NCBI GenBank assembly: GCA_013360405.1
Contig: JABWBR010000049.1
Span: 1 to 37,901, forward strand
DNA: 37,901 bases
Origin: Saprospiraceae bacterium
GTDB taxonomy: Bacteria > Bacteroidota > Bacteroidia > Chitinophagales > Saprospiraceae
Reading direction: 5' to 3'
Positions 16,467-25,301 of the stretch are shown piece by piece. The notes beneath the pieces are model-generated. The model was given only the letters and a program-made list of their open reading frames with translations, made no database searches and was not told where the DNA came from. Made by a program: the position numbers and the translations under genes. The number at the start of each line of letters is the position of its first letter. Positions within the stretch are counted from its first letter, which is position 1.

Positions 16467-18635
16467 CTAAATCAGCATCATATCGATTCTCCTGCGCAGC
16501 AGGTCGGTAGCTGTAATGCGCACGCGCACCAGGTCGCCAACCTTGTAAACCTTGCCCGAGCGCATGCCGCGCATGTGAAGTCTGCTGCCACCGGTATCGA
16601 AAGGCTCGTTGAGGGTATCGAAGCCCACCATGCCTTCGCAGCGGTTGTCTTTGAGTTCCACGAAAAACCCGCGTTCGGTGATGCCGGTAATAAATCCGTC
16701 GAAATCGTCGCCGATGTGTTTTTCCATAAATTCCGCTTGCTTGAATTTCACCGATTCGCGCTCGGCGTCCATGGCGCGGCGCTCCATGCGGGAAATATGC
16801 TGGCATTGCTCTTCCAATTTGTCTTGTTTGGTGCGCCAGGTTTCATCGCCGAGATTGCGTTCGAGGATGCGGTGCGATAAAACGTCTGAAAATCGGCGGA
16901 TGGGCGAAGTGAAATGGGTGTAGTGGTCGAAGCCCAGGCCGTAGTGACCGATATTGTCGGTAGAATAAATGGCTTTGGCCATCGTGCGAATGGCGATGGG
17001 TTCCAACATTTTCAGTGCCGGATCGTTTTGTGCGGCTTCTACCAGCCGGTTGAAAGATCGGCCAATCTCTTTAGGCGTGCTGATATTCATTTCGAAACCC
17101 AGTTCGCGGGCAAAAAGCGCAAATTCGGCTACTTTATCGGGGTTGGGTTCGTCGTGTACGCGGTAAACGAAGGGGATCTCCTGTTCCTGGGCAATTCCCT
17201 TGCGGGCAATATGCGTGGCTACTTCGCGGTTGGCCAGCAGCATAAAGTCTTCGATGAGCATGTGCGATTCCTTGCGCTCTTTCACGTACAATTCGACCGG
17301 GGCGCCCGTTTCATCGAGGCGAAACTGCACTTCTTCCGTTTCGAAATTGATCGATCCTTTTTTAAAGCGCTGGTGGCGCAATTTCGTAGCGAGTTTATTG
17401 AGCTGTTTGAGTTCGGCGGCAAAGTCGCCCTCGCCGGCATCTAATACCTGCTGCACTTCGTCGTAAGTAAAGCGGCGGTTAGAATGGATGATCGTGCGGC
17501 CGAACCAATGGCTGACAATCTTGTCGTCTTTGTCGAATTCAAAGATAGCCGAAAAGGTGAGTTTGTCTTCCAGCGGTCGCAGCGAGCAGAGTTCGTTCGA
17601 CAACCGCTCGGGCAGCATAGGCAACACGCGGTCTACGAGGTAAACCGAAGTAGATCTTTTGTAGGCCTCGCGGTCGAGCGGCGTACCCGGGCGCACATAG
17701 TGCGATACGTCGGCGATGTGTACGCCTATCTCGCAATGGCCGTTTTCGCGATAGCGGATAGAAAGTGCGTCGTCGAAATCTTTGGCATTTTCGGGGTCGA
17801 TAGTAAAGGTAGTCACTTCTCTCAGGTCGAGCCTGCGGGCGATTTCTTCTTCCGAGATCGCTCCCGGTAGTTTTTCCGACTCCTCCATTGCGTCGTCGGG
17901 AAAATCCAGATTAAAGCCGTTGTTGATGAGGATGGCTTTCATCTCGATATCGTGCGAGCCGGCGGCGCCCAGCACGGTAGTGATAATGCCTTGTGGCGTA
18001 CCCATTTTGCCGTCGGTCCATTTCACCACTTTCACTACTACCTTGTCGCCTTCGTTGGCGCCTTTGGTATCTTCGAGGGGCACCAGGATGTCTACAGGCA
18101 CGTAAATACTATCGGGCACTACGATGGCATAGCGGGGATACAACCAGAGCGTACCCAGGAAATGCTCGGTAGCCCGTTCGAGCACCGATACGACTTCGCC
18201 TTCGGCGCGATTGCGGCCGCGCAGGGTCCACACGCGCAATTGCACGTGGTCGCCGTGCAGGGCTGTATTCATGTATTTGGCGGAGACGTGCACGTCCTGG
18301 TCAAATCCGTCGATGGTCACGTAGGCATCGCCGGTGCGGGTCATATCCACATAACCGGAATAGACGCTTTTGCCGTCGGAGGCGACGGGAGGAATATCGG
18401 AGCGTTTGATTTTGAATTTATAATCGGGCAGGCCGGAGAGGTGGCCTTCTTCAACGAGTTTTCCGAGGGCTGACAGTACTGAGTCTCTGGTGTTGTCTAC
18501 GTTCAGTTTTTTGGCTACTTGTTTGGGGTTCAGTTGTTTTTTGGGATTTGCTCTGAACATTTTAAGGATTTCGCGCTGCAAGGCCTTTGCAGGCAGCTTT
18601 TTGTCCTTGATTCTTGTTTTTTTGTGTTTTGTCAT
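16467..18635 (-). CDS. rnr: Ribonuclease R
   Basis: RNase R is a processive 3'-5' exoribonuclease able to degrade structured RNA. The 722 residues show a basic N-terminal winged-helix region ('KMFRANPKKQLNPKQVAKKLNV'), cold-shock domains (about 85-230), the RNB catalytic domain with 'TIDPENAKDFDDALSI' (metal-binding Asp residues), 'HIADVSHYVRPGTPLD', 'LPMLPERLSNELCSL' and 'HYTHFTSPIRRFSDVLSHR', and a C-terminal S1 domain ending 'ATDLLRRRIDMMLI'. It lacks the long basic C-terminal tail of the enterobacterial enzyme. The gene stands alone; downstream is the convergent small gene, and upstream is a tandem-repeat gap before lpdA. Confidence 0.96.
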   Translation of the reverse strand: MTKHKKTRIKDKKLPAKALQREILKMFRANPKKQLNPKQVAKKLNVDNTRDSVLSALGKLVEEGHLSGLPDYKFKIKRSDIPPVASDGKSVYSGYVDMTRTGDAYVTIDGFDQDVHVSAKYMNTALHGDHVQLRVWTLRGRNRAEGEVVSVLERATEHFLGTLWLYPRYAIVVPDSIYVPVDILVPLEDTKGANEGDKVVVKVVKWTDGKMGTPQGIITTVLGAAGSHDIEMKAILINNGFNLDFPDDAMEESEKLPGAISEEEIARRLDLREVTTFTIDPENAKDFDDALSIRYRENGHCEIGVHIADVSHYVRPGTPLDREAYKRSTSVYLVDRVLPMLPERLSNELCSLRPLEDKLTFSAIFEFDKDDKIVSHWFGRTIIHSNRRFTYDEVQQVLDAGEGDFAAELKQLNKLATKLRHQRFKKGSINFETEEVQFRLDETGAPVELYVKERKESHMLIEDFMLLANREVATHIARKGIAQEQEIPFVYRVHDEPNPDKVAEFALFARELGFEMNISTPKEIGRSFNRLVEAAQNDPALKMLEPIAIRTMAKAIYSTDNIGHYGLGFDHYTHFTSPIRRFSDVLSHRILERNLGDETWRTKQDKLEEQCQHISRMERRAMDAERESVKFKQAEFMEKHIGDDFDGFITGITERGFFVELKDNRCEGMVGFDTLNEPFDTGGSRLHMRGMRSGKVYKVGDLVRVRITATDLLRRRIDMMLI

Positions 18636-18680
18636 GCAATAAATACAATGAATTTATAAAAATAGTTCCTGAGGAGGGTG

Positions 18681-18766
18681 AACGGCGAGCGTTCACCGTA
18701 CAGATGAGATAAACGGCGAGCGTTCACCGTACAGATGAGATAAACGGCGAGCGTTCACCGTACAGC
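18681..18766. repeat. 31-bp tandem repeat with palindromic core, 2.7 copies
   Basis: Copies start at 18681, 18712 and 18743, giving a period of 31 bases. Each contains AACGGCGAGCGTT with complementary ends; in the first copy the stem extends to GGTGAACG / CGTTCACC around GCGAG. It lies between rnr and lpdA, both on the minus strand. Because of the stem it may act on the RNA, but no T-run follows. Confidence 0.9.
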
Positions 18767-18772
18767 AGCGAT

Positions 18773-18812
18773 CTCTCCCTCTCTCCCTCTCACACTCCCT
18801 CCCTCTCACACA
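18773..18812. repeat. Octamer array overlapping the lpdA stop codon
   Basis: Five 8-bp units in phase (CTCTCCCT twice, CTCACACT, CCCTCCCT, CTCACACA) run from 18773 to 18812. The lpdA stop codon (18806-18808, minus strand) lies inside the last unit. This is the 8-bp counterpart of the heptamer arrays. Confidence 0.8.
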
Positions 18813-20209
18813 TGTATGGCCCGGTTGTCCGTGGCGGCCAGGGCGGCTTCTCTGAAAGCCTCGGTATAAGTGGGGTGTGCGTGGCTCATGCGGGCGGCGT
18901 CTTCGGCGGAGGCGCGGAACTCCATGAGCGCCACGGCTTCGGCGATCATATCGGCGGCGCGTGGGCCTACCATGTGCACGCCCAGTATTTCGTCGGTAGT
19001 AGCGTGGGCCAATACCTTCACCATGCCGTCCACATCCATGCTGGCACGGGCGCGGCCGAGGGCTTTGAAGGGAAATTTCCCCGTTTTGTAGGGGATGCTT
19101 TCCGCTTTGAGTTGTTCCTCGGTGCGGCCTACGCCGGCCACTTCCGGCCAGGTATATACTACGCCGGGAATGAGGTTGTAGTCGATATGCGGTTTTTGGC
19201 CGGCTATCGTCTCTGCTACAAAAACGCCTTCTTCTTCGGCTTTATGTGCCAGCATAGCGCCTTTGATCACATCGCCGATGGCATAAATGCCCTTTACGTT
19301 CGTTTGCAGGTGTTCGTCTACCTCGATGCGGCCTTTGTCATCGGTTTTTACGCCGGCATTTTCGAGACCTAGGCCATCAGTATATGGCCGGCGGCCGATA
19401 GCTACCAGGCAATAGTCGGCTTCGAGGGTGAATTTGTCTTCGCTATCGCGTTTTTGAACTTCCACGAATACCTTTTTGCTTTTAGTCTGCACGCCGGTTA
19501 CCGCATGTCCGAGGTGGAACTGCATGCCCAGTTTTTTGAGCGAGCGGGTGAGTTCTTTGCTGCAATCGTTATCCATGCCGGGAATAATGCGGTCGAGGAA
19601 TTCCACTACGTCGATCTTGGTACCGAGGCGGGCGAAGACGGAGCCCAGTTCGAGGCCGATGACGCCCCCGCCGATGACGACCATACTTTTGGGTACCTGG
19701 TCGATCTGGAGGGCTTCGGTAGAGGTGATGACCCGCTTTTTGTCGTATTGAAATATCGCAGGCGTGATCGGTTTGGAGCCGGTGGCAATGATTACACGGG
19801 TAGCTTCTATTTCGGCATTGGTTCCGTCGGCTTTGGCTATTCGGATGCGGGTAGGCGACACAAAAGAACCGTGGCCGGTGAATACGTCGATTTTATTTTT
19901 TTTCATTAAAAAATCGAGTCCTTTCACGGTTTGGTCTACCACCTCATTTTTGCGCTGCACCATCTGCTTCATATTCACCGACAGTCCTTTTACATCGATG
20001 CCGTGTTGGGTGAATTTTTCGGCGGCATTGTGGTAGTGTTCCGAGGAGTCGAGTAGTGCCTTGGATGGGATACAGCCTACATTGAGACAAGTGCCTCCCA
20101 AGGTGTTATAGCGCTCGATGATAGCAGTTTTCAGGCCGAGCTGTGCAGCTCTTATGGCGGCTACGTAGCCGCCTGGGCCAGAGCCGATTACTACAACGTC
20201 GTATGTCAT
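18806..20209 (-). CDS. lpdA: Dihydrolipoyl dehydrogenase
   Basis: The E3 flavoprotein of 2-oxo-acid dehydrogenase complexes reoxidises dihydrolipoamide with NAD+. Visible are the FAD-binding 'VVIGSGPGGYVAAIRAAQLG', the redox disulfide Cys41/Cys46 in 'GGTCLNVGCIPSKALL', the NAD-binding 'VVIGGGVIGLELGSVFARLG', 'YAIGDV' and the C-terminal His-Glu dyad in 'SHAHPTYTEAFREAAL'. The 467-residue length is normal. It starts 4 bases after the end of ricT, so the two probably share an mRNA. The E1 and E2 genes are not in the window. Confidence 0.97.
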   Translation of the reverse strand: MTYDVVVIGSGPGGYVAAIRAAQLGLKTAIIERYNTLGGTCLNVGCIPSKALLDSSEHYHNAAEKFTQHGIDVKGLSVNMKQMVQRKNEVVDQTVKGLDFLMKKNKIDVFTGHGSFVSPTRIRIAKADGTNAEIEATRVIIATGSKPITPAIFQYDKKRVITSTEALQIDQVPKSMVVIGGGVIGLELGSVFARLGTKIDVVEFLDRIIPGMDNDCSKELTRSLKKLGMQFHLGHAVTGVQTKSKKVFVEVQKRDSEDKFTLEADYCLVAIGRRPYTDGLGLENAGVKTDDKGRIEVDEHLQTNVKGIYAIGDVIKGAMLAHKAEEEGVFVAETIAGQKPHIDYNLIPGVVYTWPEVAGVGRTEEQLKAESIPYKTGKFPFKALGRARASMDVDGMVKVLAHATTDEILGVHMVGPRAADMIAEAVALMEFRASAEDAARMSHAHPTYTEAFREAALAATDNRAIHV

Positions 20210-20213
20210 TTAA

Positions 20214-21587
20214 TTAACCTTTTCGTTTCCAATTTCTCTTATTGCGCCTATCGTCGTTACGGGGCGGCCTATCGTCGTTGCGGGGTGGCCGGTTATCGGG
20301 GCGTTGGTCCGCCCGGTTATCCTGCCGGTTTTCGGGTCTGTTATCGGGCCGGCGGGGCGGCTGATTGCCTTGCGGCGGGCCTCCCGGGCGGGGTCCTCCC
20401 TGGCCTTGTGCGGGAGGGCGGGGACCGCCGCCGCCGCCACCGGTATTCCGGTTTTTCTTCTTTTTCTTCTTGCGCCGTTTTTCATCGGGCGGCAATTCGA
20501 TAGCGCCGGTAACGTCTTCGAAATCGAGCGGGCCGTCTTCATTGTCAGTAGACACTACTACTGTAACAGCTCCCAGGTCGGCAGGTTTTTCGCCGCGGCT
20601 GTTCATTTCCATTATTTCTTTCACATTGGCCAGCTCCAGGGCGTACATTTTGCCTCTGGTCTTCTCATTTTCAAGGATATAAAACATAAGTCCCTTAAAA
20701 ATGTCGGTTTTTACCAAAATTGCGGCGCCAACTTGTGTAAACAACTTTTCGCCGCCTCTGGGGAAATTATCGAGCGCATCGAGATAGGTATCCAGTTCGT
20801 AATTGAGGCAGCACTTGAGGCGGCCGCACTGTCCCGATAATTTAGCCTGGTTGATGGCCAGGTTTTGATAGCGGGCGGCGGCGGTTGACACCGAGCGGAA
20901 GTCGGTAAGCCAGGTTGAGCAACAAAGCTCGCGGCCACAAGAGCCGATACCGCCTATGCGGGCCGATTCCTGCCGGGCGCCGATCTGGCGCATCTCTATT
21001 TTTACTTTAAATTCTTTGGCATAATGGCGGATCAGTTCGCGAAAATCGACGCGGCCGTCAGCGGTATAAAAGAAAGTGGCCTTGCGTTTGTCGCCCTGGA
21101 ATTCCACATCCCCGATTTTCATATCGAGACCGAGCATGCGGGCGATTGCGCGGGCGTGTACCATCGTTTCTTTTTCCAGTTCGCGGGCCTCCTGCAGCCG
21201 TTCCAGGTCGCGCTCGTTGGCGCGCCTGATGACGCCGGTTATTACGGTATCTTCGTTGACACGTTTCTTTTTCATTTGCAAGCGGACCAGTTCGCCGGTA
21301 AGGCTTACGCGACCCACGTCGTATCCGGTACCCGTGTCTACCACCACCATATCGCCGGTAGTGACGCGCGCGGCGTTGTCGTCGCGGTAAAAACCTTTGC
21401 GGGAACCGTTTTTAAAAGTCACTTCTACAATATCAACTGATTCAATATCAGCAATATCGAGACTGGTGAGCCAGTCGAAAGTGTTCATGCGGTTGCAGCC
21501 TCCGCTGGCGCAGCCTCCGCTGCGGCAGCCCATCGGTTTATCGTTGGAGGAGCCGCTTACAGAACAAGTACATCCTAAACATCCCAT
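20214..21587 (-). CDS. ricT: RicT/PSP1-family protein with long disordered basic tail
   Basis: The central part (about 35-300) matches the PSP1/YaaT family: 'YDVGRVSLTGELVRLQ', 'IGDVEFQGDKRKATFFYTADGRVDFREL', 'RQIGARQESARIGGIGSCG' and 'CCSTWLTDFRSVS', followed by 'LSGQCGRLKCCLNYELDTY'. In Bacillus, RicT is part of an Fe-S complex that guides RNase Y cleavage. The cysteines in the central segments are conserved-type cluster or metal ligands. The N-terminus has an extra Cys-rich stretch (residues 3-31). After about residue 380 comes a Lys run, a Gly run and an Arg/Pro/Asp/Asn-rich tail of repeated 'RPDNR' and 'RNDDR' motifs, probably disordered and RNA-binding. holB immediately upstream matches the Bacillus order. 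Confidence 0.88.
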   Translation of the reverse strand: MGCLGCTCSVSGSSNDKPMGCRSGGCASGGCNRMNTFDWLTSLDIADIESVDIVEVTFKNGSRKGFYRDDNAARVTTGDMVVVDTGTGYDVGRVSLTGELVRLQMKKKRVNEDTVITGVIRRANERDLERLQEARELEKETMVHARAIARMLGLDMKIGDVEFQGDKRKATFFYTADGRVDFRELIRHYAKEFKVKIEMRQIGARQESARIGGIGSCGRELCCSTWLTDFRSVSTAAARYQNLAINQAKLSGQCGRLKCCLNYELDTYLDALDNFPRGGEKLFTQVGAAILVKTDIFKGLMFYILENEKTRGKMYALELANVKEIMEMNSRGEKPADLGAVTVVVSTDNEDGPLDFEDVTGAIELPPDEKRRKKKKKKNRNTGGGGGGPRPPAQGQGGPRPGGPPQGNQPPRRPDNRPENRQDNRADQRPDNRPPRNDDRPPRNDDRRNKRNWKRKG

Positions 21588-21619
21588 GTGGCGTTCAATT
21601 TATCATGACAGCGCAGCCG

Positions 21620-22750
21620 CTACGAGGCGGGACTGAGCGCCGCGATCTTTCGTTTTATAATGTGGTGCATTTGAATAGAGGCATCGAGAAACAGCACCTT
21701 GGGATTGGCGTTGCGCTCGACGTGATAGCTGCAATCGTCAAACAACTGCGCTATCAGGGTTATCTGGTCAAATGCGATTACGGTGGTAAGTTTTTGCGCC
21801 GTTTGCAATTCTTCGGGCTGTAACCTTACCTGGGCGTTTCCTGTTACCAGGAGCGCCATATATTCCCGCATAAAATGCAATGCATAACGCAGGAATTGTT
21901 TTTGTTTTTCCCGGCCTATGCCGGCTATTTCTTCCGACCAGCGCACGAGTTCTACGCCGTTGCCGCCGTAGGCTTTGCGCAGCCAGTCGAGTAGTTTTGT
22001 GGCGTAATCATTCTGGTGGTCGGCTGCCAGTTTGCATGCTTCAAAAAAATTGCCGTTCGACAAATAAGCGACGCTTTCCGCCTCCCGTTGCCCAGCCACT
22101 TCGCGCCGTACCAGTCCTTCCACCACTTCCTCATCGTGAAGGGTATTCACCTTCACGAGTTGGCAGCGGGAGAGGATCGTGGGCAAAATGAGCTCCTGGT
22201 TTTCTGCCAGGAGGAAAAAAAGCGTTTGGTCGGGGGGCTCTTCGATCATTTTCAGCAGGCGGTTGCCTTCTTTGCCCAGGTATTCGGGCAACCACATGAT
22301 CAAAATTTTATATTCTCCTTCAAACGTTTTGAGGCTAAGCTTTCGAATAATATTGAGGCATTCCTCCTTGGTAATATTGCCCTGCTTGTTGTCGGCTCCG
22401 ATGAGTTGCAACCAATGATTAACGTCGAAATACGGATTTTCTGCGATTGCGCTGCGCCATTGGGGTAGAAAAATCTCACTGGTGGCATTTGTGCCGATGC
22501 TGGGAAAGGAAAAGTGGAGGTCGGGATGCAGCAGTTTATCTACTTTGCGACAGGCATTGCACAACCCACAGGCGTCTTCAGTGCCTGGGTTTTCACACAA
22601 CACGTATTGGGCCAGCGCCAGTGCCAGCGCTTTTTTACCGCTGCCGGCAGGGCCCAAAAATAGCAGCGCGTGCGGCAATCTCGACCCGGTGGCCATTTGT
22701 CGCAGCAGTTGCTTGGGGTATGTTTGTCCTATGACGTCGCTAAAGCGCAT
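21620..22750 (-). CDS. holB: DNA polymerase III delta' subunit
   Basis: Delta' is part of the clamp loader. This 376-residue protein has the P-loop-like 'LFLGPAGSGKKALALALAQY', a zinc module with Cys in 'CENPGTEDACGLCNAC', 'LPEYLGKEGNRLLKMIEEP' (typical of delta'), and the sensor 1 region 'LPTILSRCQLVKV'. The first Lys of the P-loop is retained, whereas many delta' subunits have lost ATP binding. A 32-base gap separates it from ricT, with which it probably forms an operon. Upstream is a heptamer array and then DPP-IV, also on the minus strand. Confidence 0.93.
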   Translation of the reverse strand: MRFSDVIGQTYPKQLLRQMATGSRLPHALLFLGPAGSGKKALALALAQYVLCENPGTEDACGLCNACRKVDKLLHPDLHFSFPSIGTNATSEIFLPQWRSAIAENPYFDVNHWLQLIGADNKQGNITKEECLNIIRKLSLKTFEGEYKILIMWLPEYLGKEGNRLLKMIEEPPDQTLFFLLAENQELILPTILSRCQLVKVNTLHDEEVVEGLVRREVAGQREAESVAYLSNGNFFEACKLAADHQNDYATKLLDWLRKAYGGNGVELVRWSEEIAGIGREKQKQFLRYALHFMREYMALLVTGNAQVRLQPEELQTAQKLTTVIAFDQITLIAQLFDDCSYHVERNANPKVLFLDASIQMHHIIKRKIAALSPAS

Positions 22751-22824
22751 GTTGTTCTGGCAAAATCGATCTAGGTATTCAGATTGACTTGGTTGTCTGG
22801 GGTAAAAATAGACATTTTTTTGAT

Positions 22825-22946
22825 GTTCTCTGTTCTCTGTTCTCTGTTCTCTGTTTGGTTAGGTAGAGACAAATCATGATTTGTCTCTACTGGCAAAGAT
22901 AAGGAACGGATAACAGAGAACAGAGAACGGACAACCGACAACCGAT
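22825..22946. repeat. Inverted heptamer arrays with palindromic spacer
   Basis: GTT at 22825, 22832, 22839, 22846 and 22853 (GTTCTCT units) forms the left arm. AAC at 22905, 22912, 22919, 22926, 22933 and 22940 (tetramers GGAT, AGAG, GGAC, CGAC, CGAT) forms the right arm. The right arm runs onto the first base of the DPP-IV stop codon (22946). The spacer holds a 28-bp perfect palindrome. Bases 22889-22942 repeat 86-132 apart from one extra 7-bp unit. Confidence 0.93.
22863..22890. repeat. 28-bp perfect palindrome
   Basis: The arms GTAGAGACAAATCA and its exact reverse complement meet with no loop, giving a 28-bp perfect palindrome. GTAGAGAC-type palindromes with a variable centre are common intergenic repeats in cyanobacteria and other bacteria (recalled, not checked). 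No associated gene. Confidence 0.93.
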
Positions 22947-25192
22947 TATTCTTTCACCGTTTCCGTGGGCACGATCTTGATAGGGCCTTGTACTTTTTTG
23001 GCGGCCAGGGTGGTGCCTTTGAGATTATCATTCAAAAAATTGGTCATTTTGGTATACAAATGCAGGCGGGTATTGCCTCCTGCGATGCCGTGGTTGCGGT
23101 TGGGGTAAAAATAAGTGTCGAATTGTTTGTTGGCATCTACCAGTGCATTGGCCATTTCTGCGGTATTTTGGAAGTGCACATTATCGTCGCCCATGCCGTG
23201 TACCAGCAAATAGTGGCCTTTGAGTTGGTGGGCAAAATTCACCGGTGAATTGTCGCGGTAGCCGTCGGGGTTTTCCTGTTCGGTGCGCATAAAGCGTTCG
23301 GTGTAGATAGAGTCGTACCATTTCCAGTTGGTCACCGGCGCCACGGCGATAGCGGCATTAAAAAACGAGTTACCCTTGAGCAGGCAGAGCGACGACATAT
23401 AGCCGCCGTAGCTCCACCCGAAGATGCCGATGCGCTTGGGGTCCACGAATTTTAGCGTGCCCAGGTATTTGGCGGCTTCTATCTGGTCGATAGTTTCGTA
23501 TTTGCCGAGTTGGAGGTAAGTCATTTTTTTGAATTCCTCGCCGCGGCCGCCGGTGCCTCGGTTGTCTACGCAAGCCACAATATATCCTTGCTGGGCCAAC
23601 ATCTGGAACCACCAGTAGTTGGCGCCCATCCATTGGTCGATGGCTTCCTGGCTGCCCGGGCCGCCGTAGACGAACATCAAAACGGGATAAGCCAGGTTTT
23701 CTTTGGTAGCGCGCGGTTTGATCATCCAGCCGTTGAGCCTTACACCTTCGGAGGTGGCGAAGCTAAAAAAATCAACCGGCGATACCTGGTATTCTTTTTG
23801 CAGATTAGCCAGCCTGGCATTGTCTTCGATGTTGCGAATCTTTTTGCCTTCGCGGTCGTAGACGGTGTACGTAGCCGGCGTATTGGCGGTAGAGTACGTG
23901 AGCACGAAATAATCGAAAGAGCTGCTGAATTGGGCATCGTTCCAGCCTTTGGCGTCGGCCAGTTTTTGCTTGCGTTTGCCGTCGAGGCTTACGCTGTATA
24001 CCTGGCGTTCGGTGGGCGATTTTTCTGCGGCCTGGTAATACACCAGCTTGCGTTTTTCGTCCACGCCGTAAAAGGCGGTTACCTCGTATTGACCGCCGGT
24101 GAGTTGTTGTACAACTTTGCCGCTCATATCGTAGAGGTAGATATGATTCCAGCCATCTGATTCGCTGGTCCAAATGAATTGTTTGCCATCTTCGAGGAAG
24201 GTCAGGTTGTCGTGGATGTCGACGTAGTATTTGCTGCTTTCCTTCATCAGCAGCGAGGTTTTGCCGCTACGGGCGTCGGCCAGGAGCAGTTCGAGTTCGT
24301 TTTGGTGGCGGTTCATGCGGAAGACGCACAATTTGTCGGGGTCCTGCGTCCACTTGATGCGGGGGATGTAGTGATCCTCATTGAGATAGGTGGCCACGTC
24401 GATTTTGAGATCGGATTTGACTTCGTAAATGTGGATAGTGACCTGCGCATTGGGTTGGCCTACTTTTGGGTATTTGAAGGTCACATTTTCGGGGTACAGC
24501 TCGCCGCGGAAGTTGGTCATTGTAAACTCGGGGACCTTGGTTTCGTCGAAGCGGTAAAAGGCGATGCGTTGGCCGTCGGGCGACCATTGAAAACCTTTAT
24601 CGAACGAAAATTCTTCTTCGTACACCCAGTCCGTAGCGCCGTTGATGATGGCGTTGGTTTTGCCGTCGGTGGTTACCTGTTTGACCTGGCCGCTTGCCAG
24701 ATCTTTTACATACAGATTATTTTCAAACACAAAAGCGGCTTTATCTCCCTGTGGGTTGAGGGTAGTCAGTCGTTGTTTGCCTTTGTCAAAAACGGCGGTA
24801 AGCGACCTTGCTTTGCGGTCGTAGACGTAATAATTGGCGTGATACGAATGGCGATAAATACGCGCCTGCTCCGATTCGATGAGGATTTTCTGTTCGTCCT
24901 CGCTGAAGTGGTAGTCGTCGATCTCTCCGTTAAAGCCGGCTGTGCCGTTGATGGCGGCGGCGTCGAGCAGGGTTTGCACCCAATTGCCGGTAGTGAGGTC
25001 GAATTGTTCTATTTTGTTATTTTCAAGACGCGTGAAGTGTTTGCCGTCTTTCAGAAAGTTGAATCCAGGCACCGATTGCGCACTGAGGGTGCGGTTTTGC
25101 CAAATATCTTCGAGGGTAATTTTTTTCTGGGCGATAGCGCCGGTGGTAAAGCCGAGGAGCGCTACGCAACACAAAATCCATATTTTTTTCAT
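22946..25192 (-). CDS. Dipeptidyl peptidase IV family protein (S9)
   Basis: This 748-residue serine exopeptidase has a signal peptide ('ILCCVALLGFTTGAIAQ'), so it acts in the periplasm or at the surface. An N-terminal beta-propeller (about 40-460) contains 'GATDWVYEEEF', matching the DPP-IV Glu-Glu motif that binds the substrate amino terminus. The alpha/beta hydrolase domain has Ser594 in 'GWSYGGY', Asp669 in 'GMGDDNVHF' and His701 in 'NRNHGIAG', the complete triad in family order. It likely removes X-Pro dipeptides from peptides. The gene is flanked by short tandem arrays on both sides: heptamers at its stop and an octamer array upstream. Confidence 0.95.
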   Translation of the reverse strand: MKKIWILCCVALLGFTTGAIAQKKITLEDIWQNRTLSAQSVPGFNFLKDGKHFTRLENNKIEQFDLTTGNWVQTLLDAAAINGTAGFNGEIDDYHFSEDEQKILIESEQARIYRHSYHANYYVYDRKARSLTAVFDKGKQRLTTLNPQGDKAAFVFENNLYVKDLASGQVKQVTTDGKTNAIINGATDWVYEEEFSFDKGFQWSPDGQRIAFYRFDETKVPEFTMTNFRGELYPENVTFKYPKVGQPNAQVTIHIYEVKSDLKIDVATYLNEDHYIPRIKWTQDPDKLCVFRMNRHQNELELLLADARSGKTSLLMKESSKYYVDIHDNLTFLEDGKQFIWTSESDGWNHIYLYDMSGKVVQQLTGGQYEVTAFYGVDEKRKLVYYQAAEKSPTERQVYSVSLDGKRKQKLADAKGWNDAQFSSSFDYFVLTYSTANTPATYTVYDREGKKIRNIEDNARLANLQKEYQVSPVDFFSFATSEGVRLNGWMIKPRATKENLAYPVLMFVYGGPGSQEAIDQWMGANYWWFQMLAQQGYIVACVDNRGTGGRGEEFKKMTYLQLGKYETIDQIEAAKYLGTLKFVDPKRIGIFGWSYGGYMSSLCLLKGNSFFNAAIAVAPVTNWKWYDSIYTERFMRTEQENPDGYRDNSPVNFAHQLKGHYLLVHGMGDDNVHFQNTAEMANALVDANKQFDTYFYPNRNHGIAGGNTRLHLYTKMTNFLNDNLKGTTLAAKKVQGPIKIVPTETVKE

Positions 25193-25239
25193 AACAGCCT
25201 AAATTGGTTAGGCCGCAAAAATAAGGAAAACTAGTCAAA

Positions 25240-25299
25240 CTTTGCGACCATGCGATCCTTGTTCGCACAGTCGCACGGTCGCAAAGTCGCAAAGTCGCC
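25240..25299. repeat. Octamer array with inverted partner
   Basis: GTCGC occurs at 25270, 25278, 25286 and 25294, every 8 bases (GTCGCACG, GTCGCAAA, GTCGCAAA). CTTTGCGACC at 25240-25249 is the exact reverse complement of GGTCGCAAAG at 25277-25286, so the region can fold. It ends 2 bases from the stop of the minus-strand T9SS gene at 25302. Confidence 0.85.
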
Positions 25300-25301
25300 T
25301 T

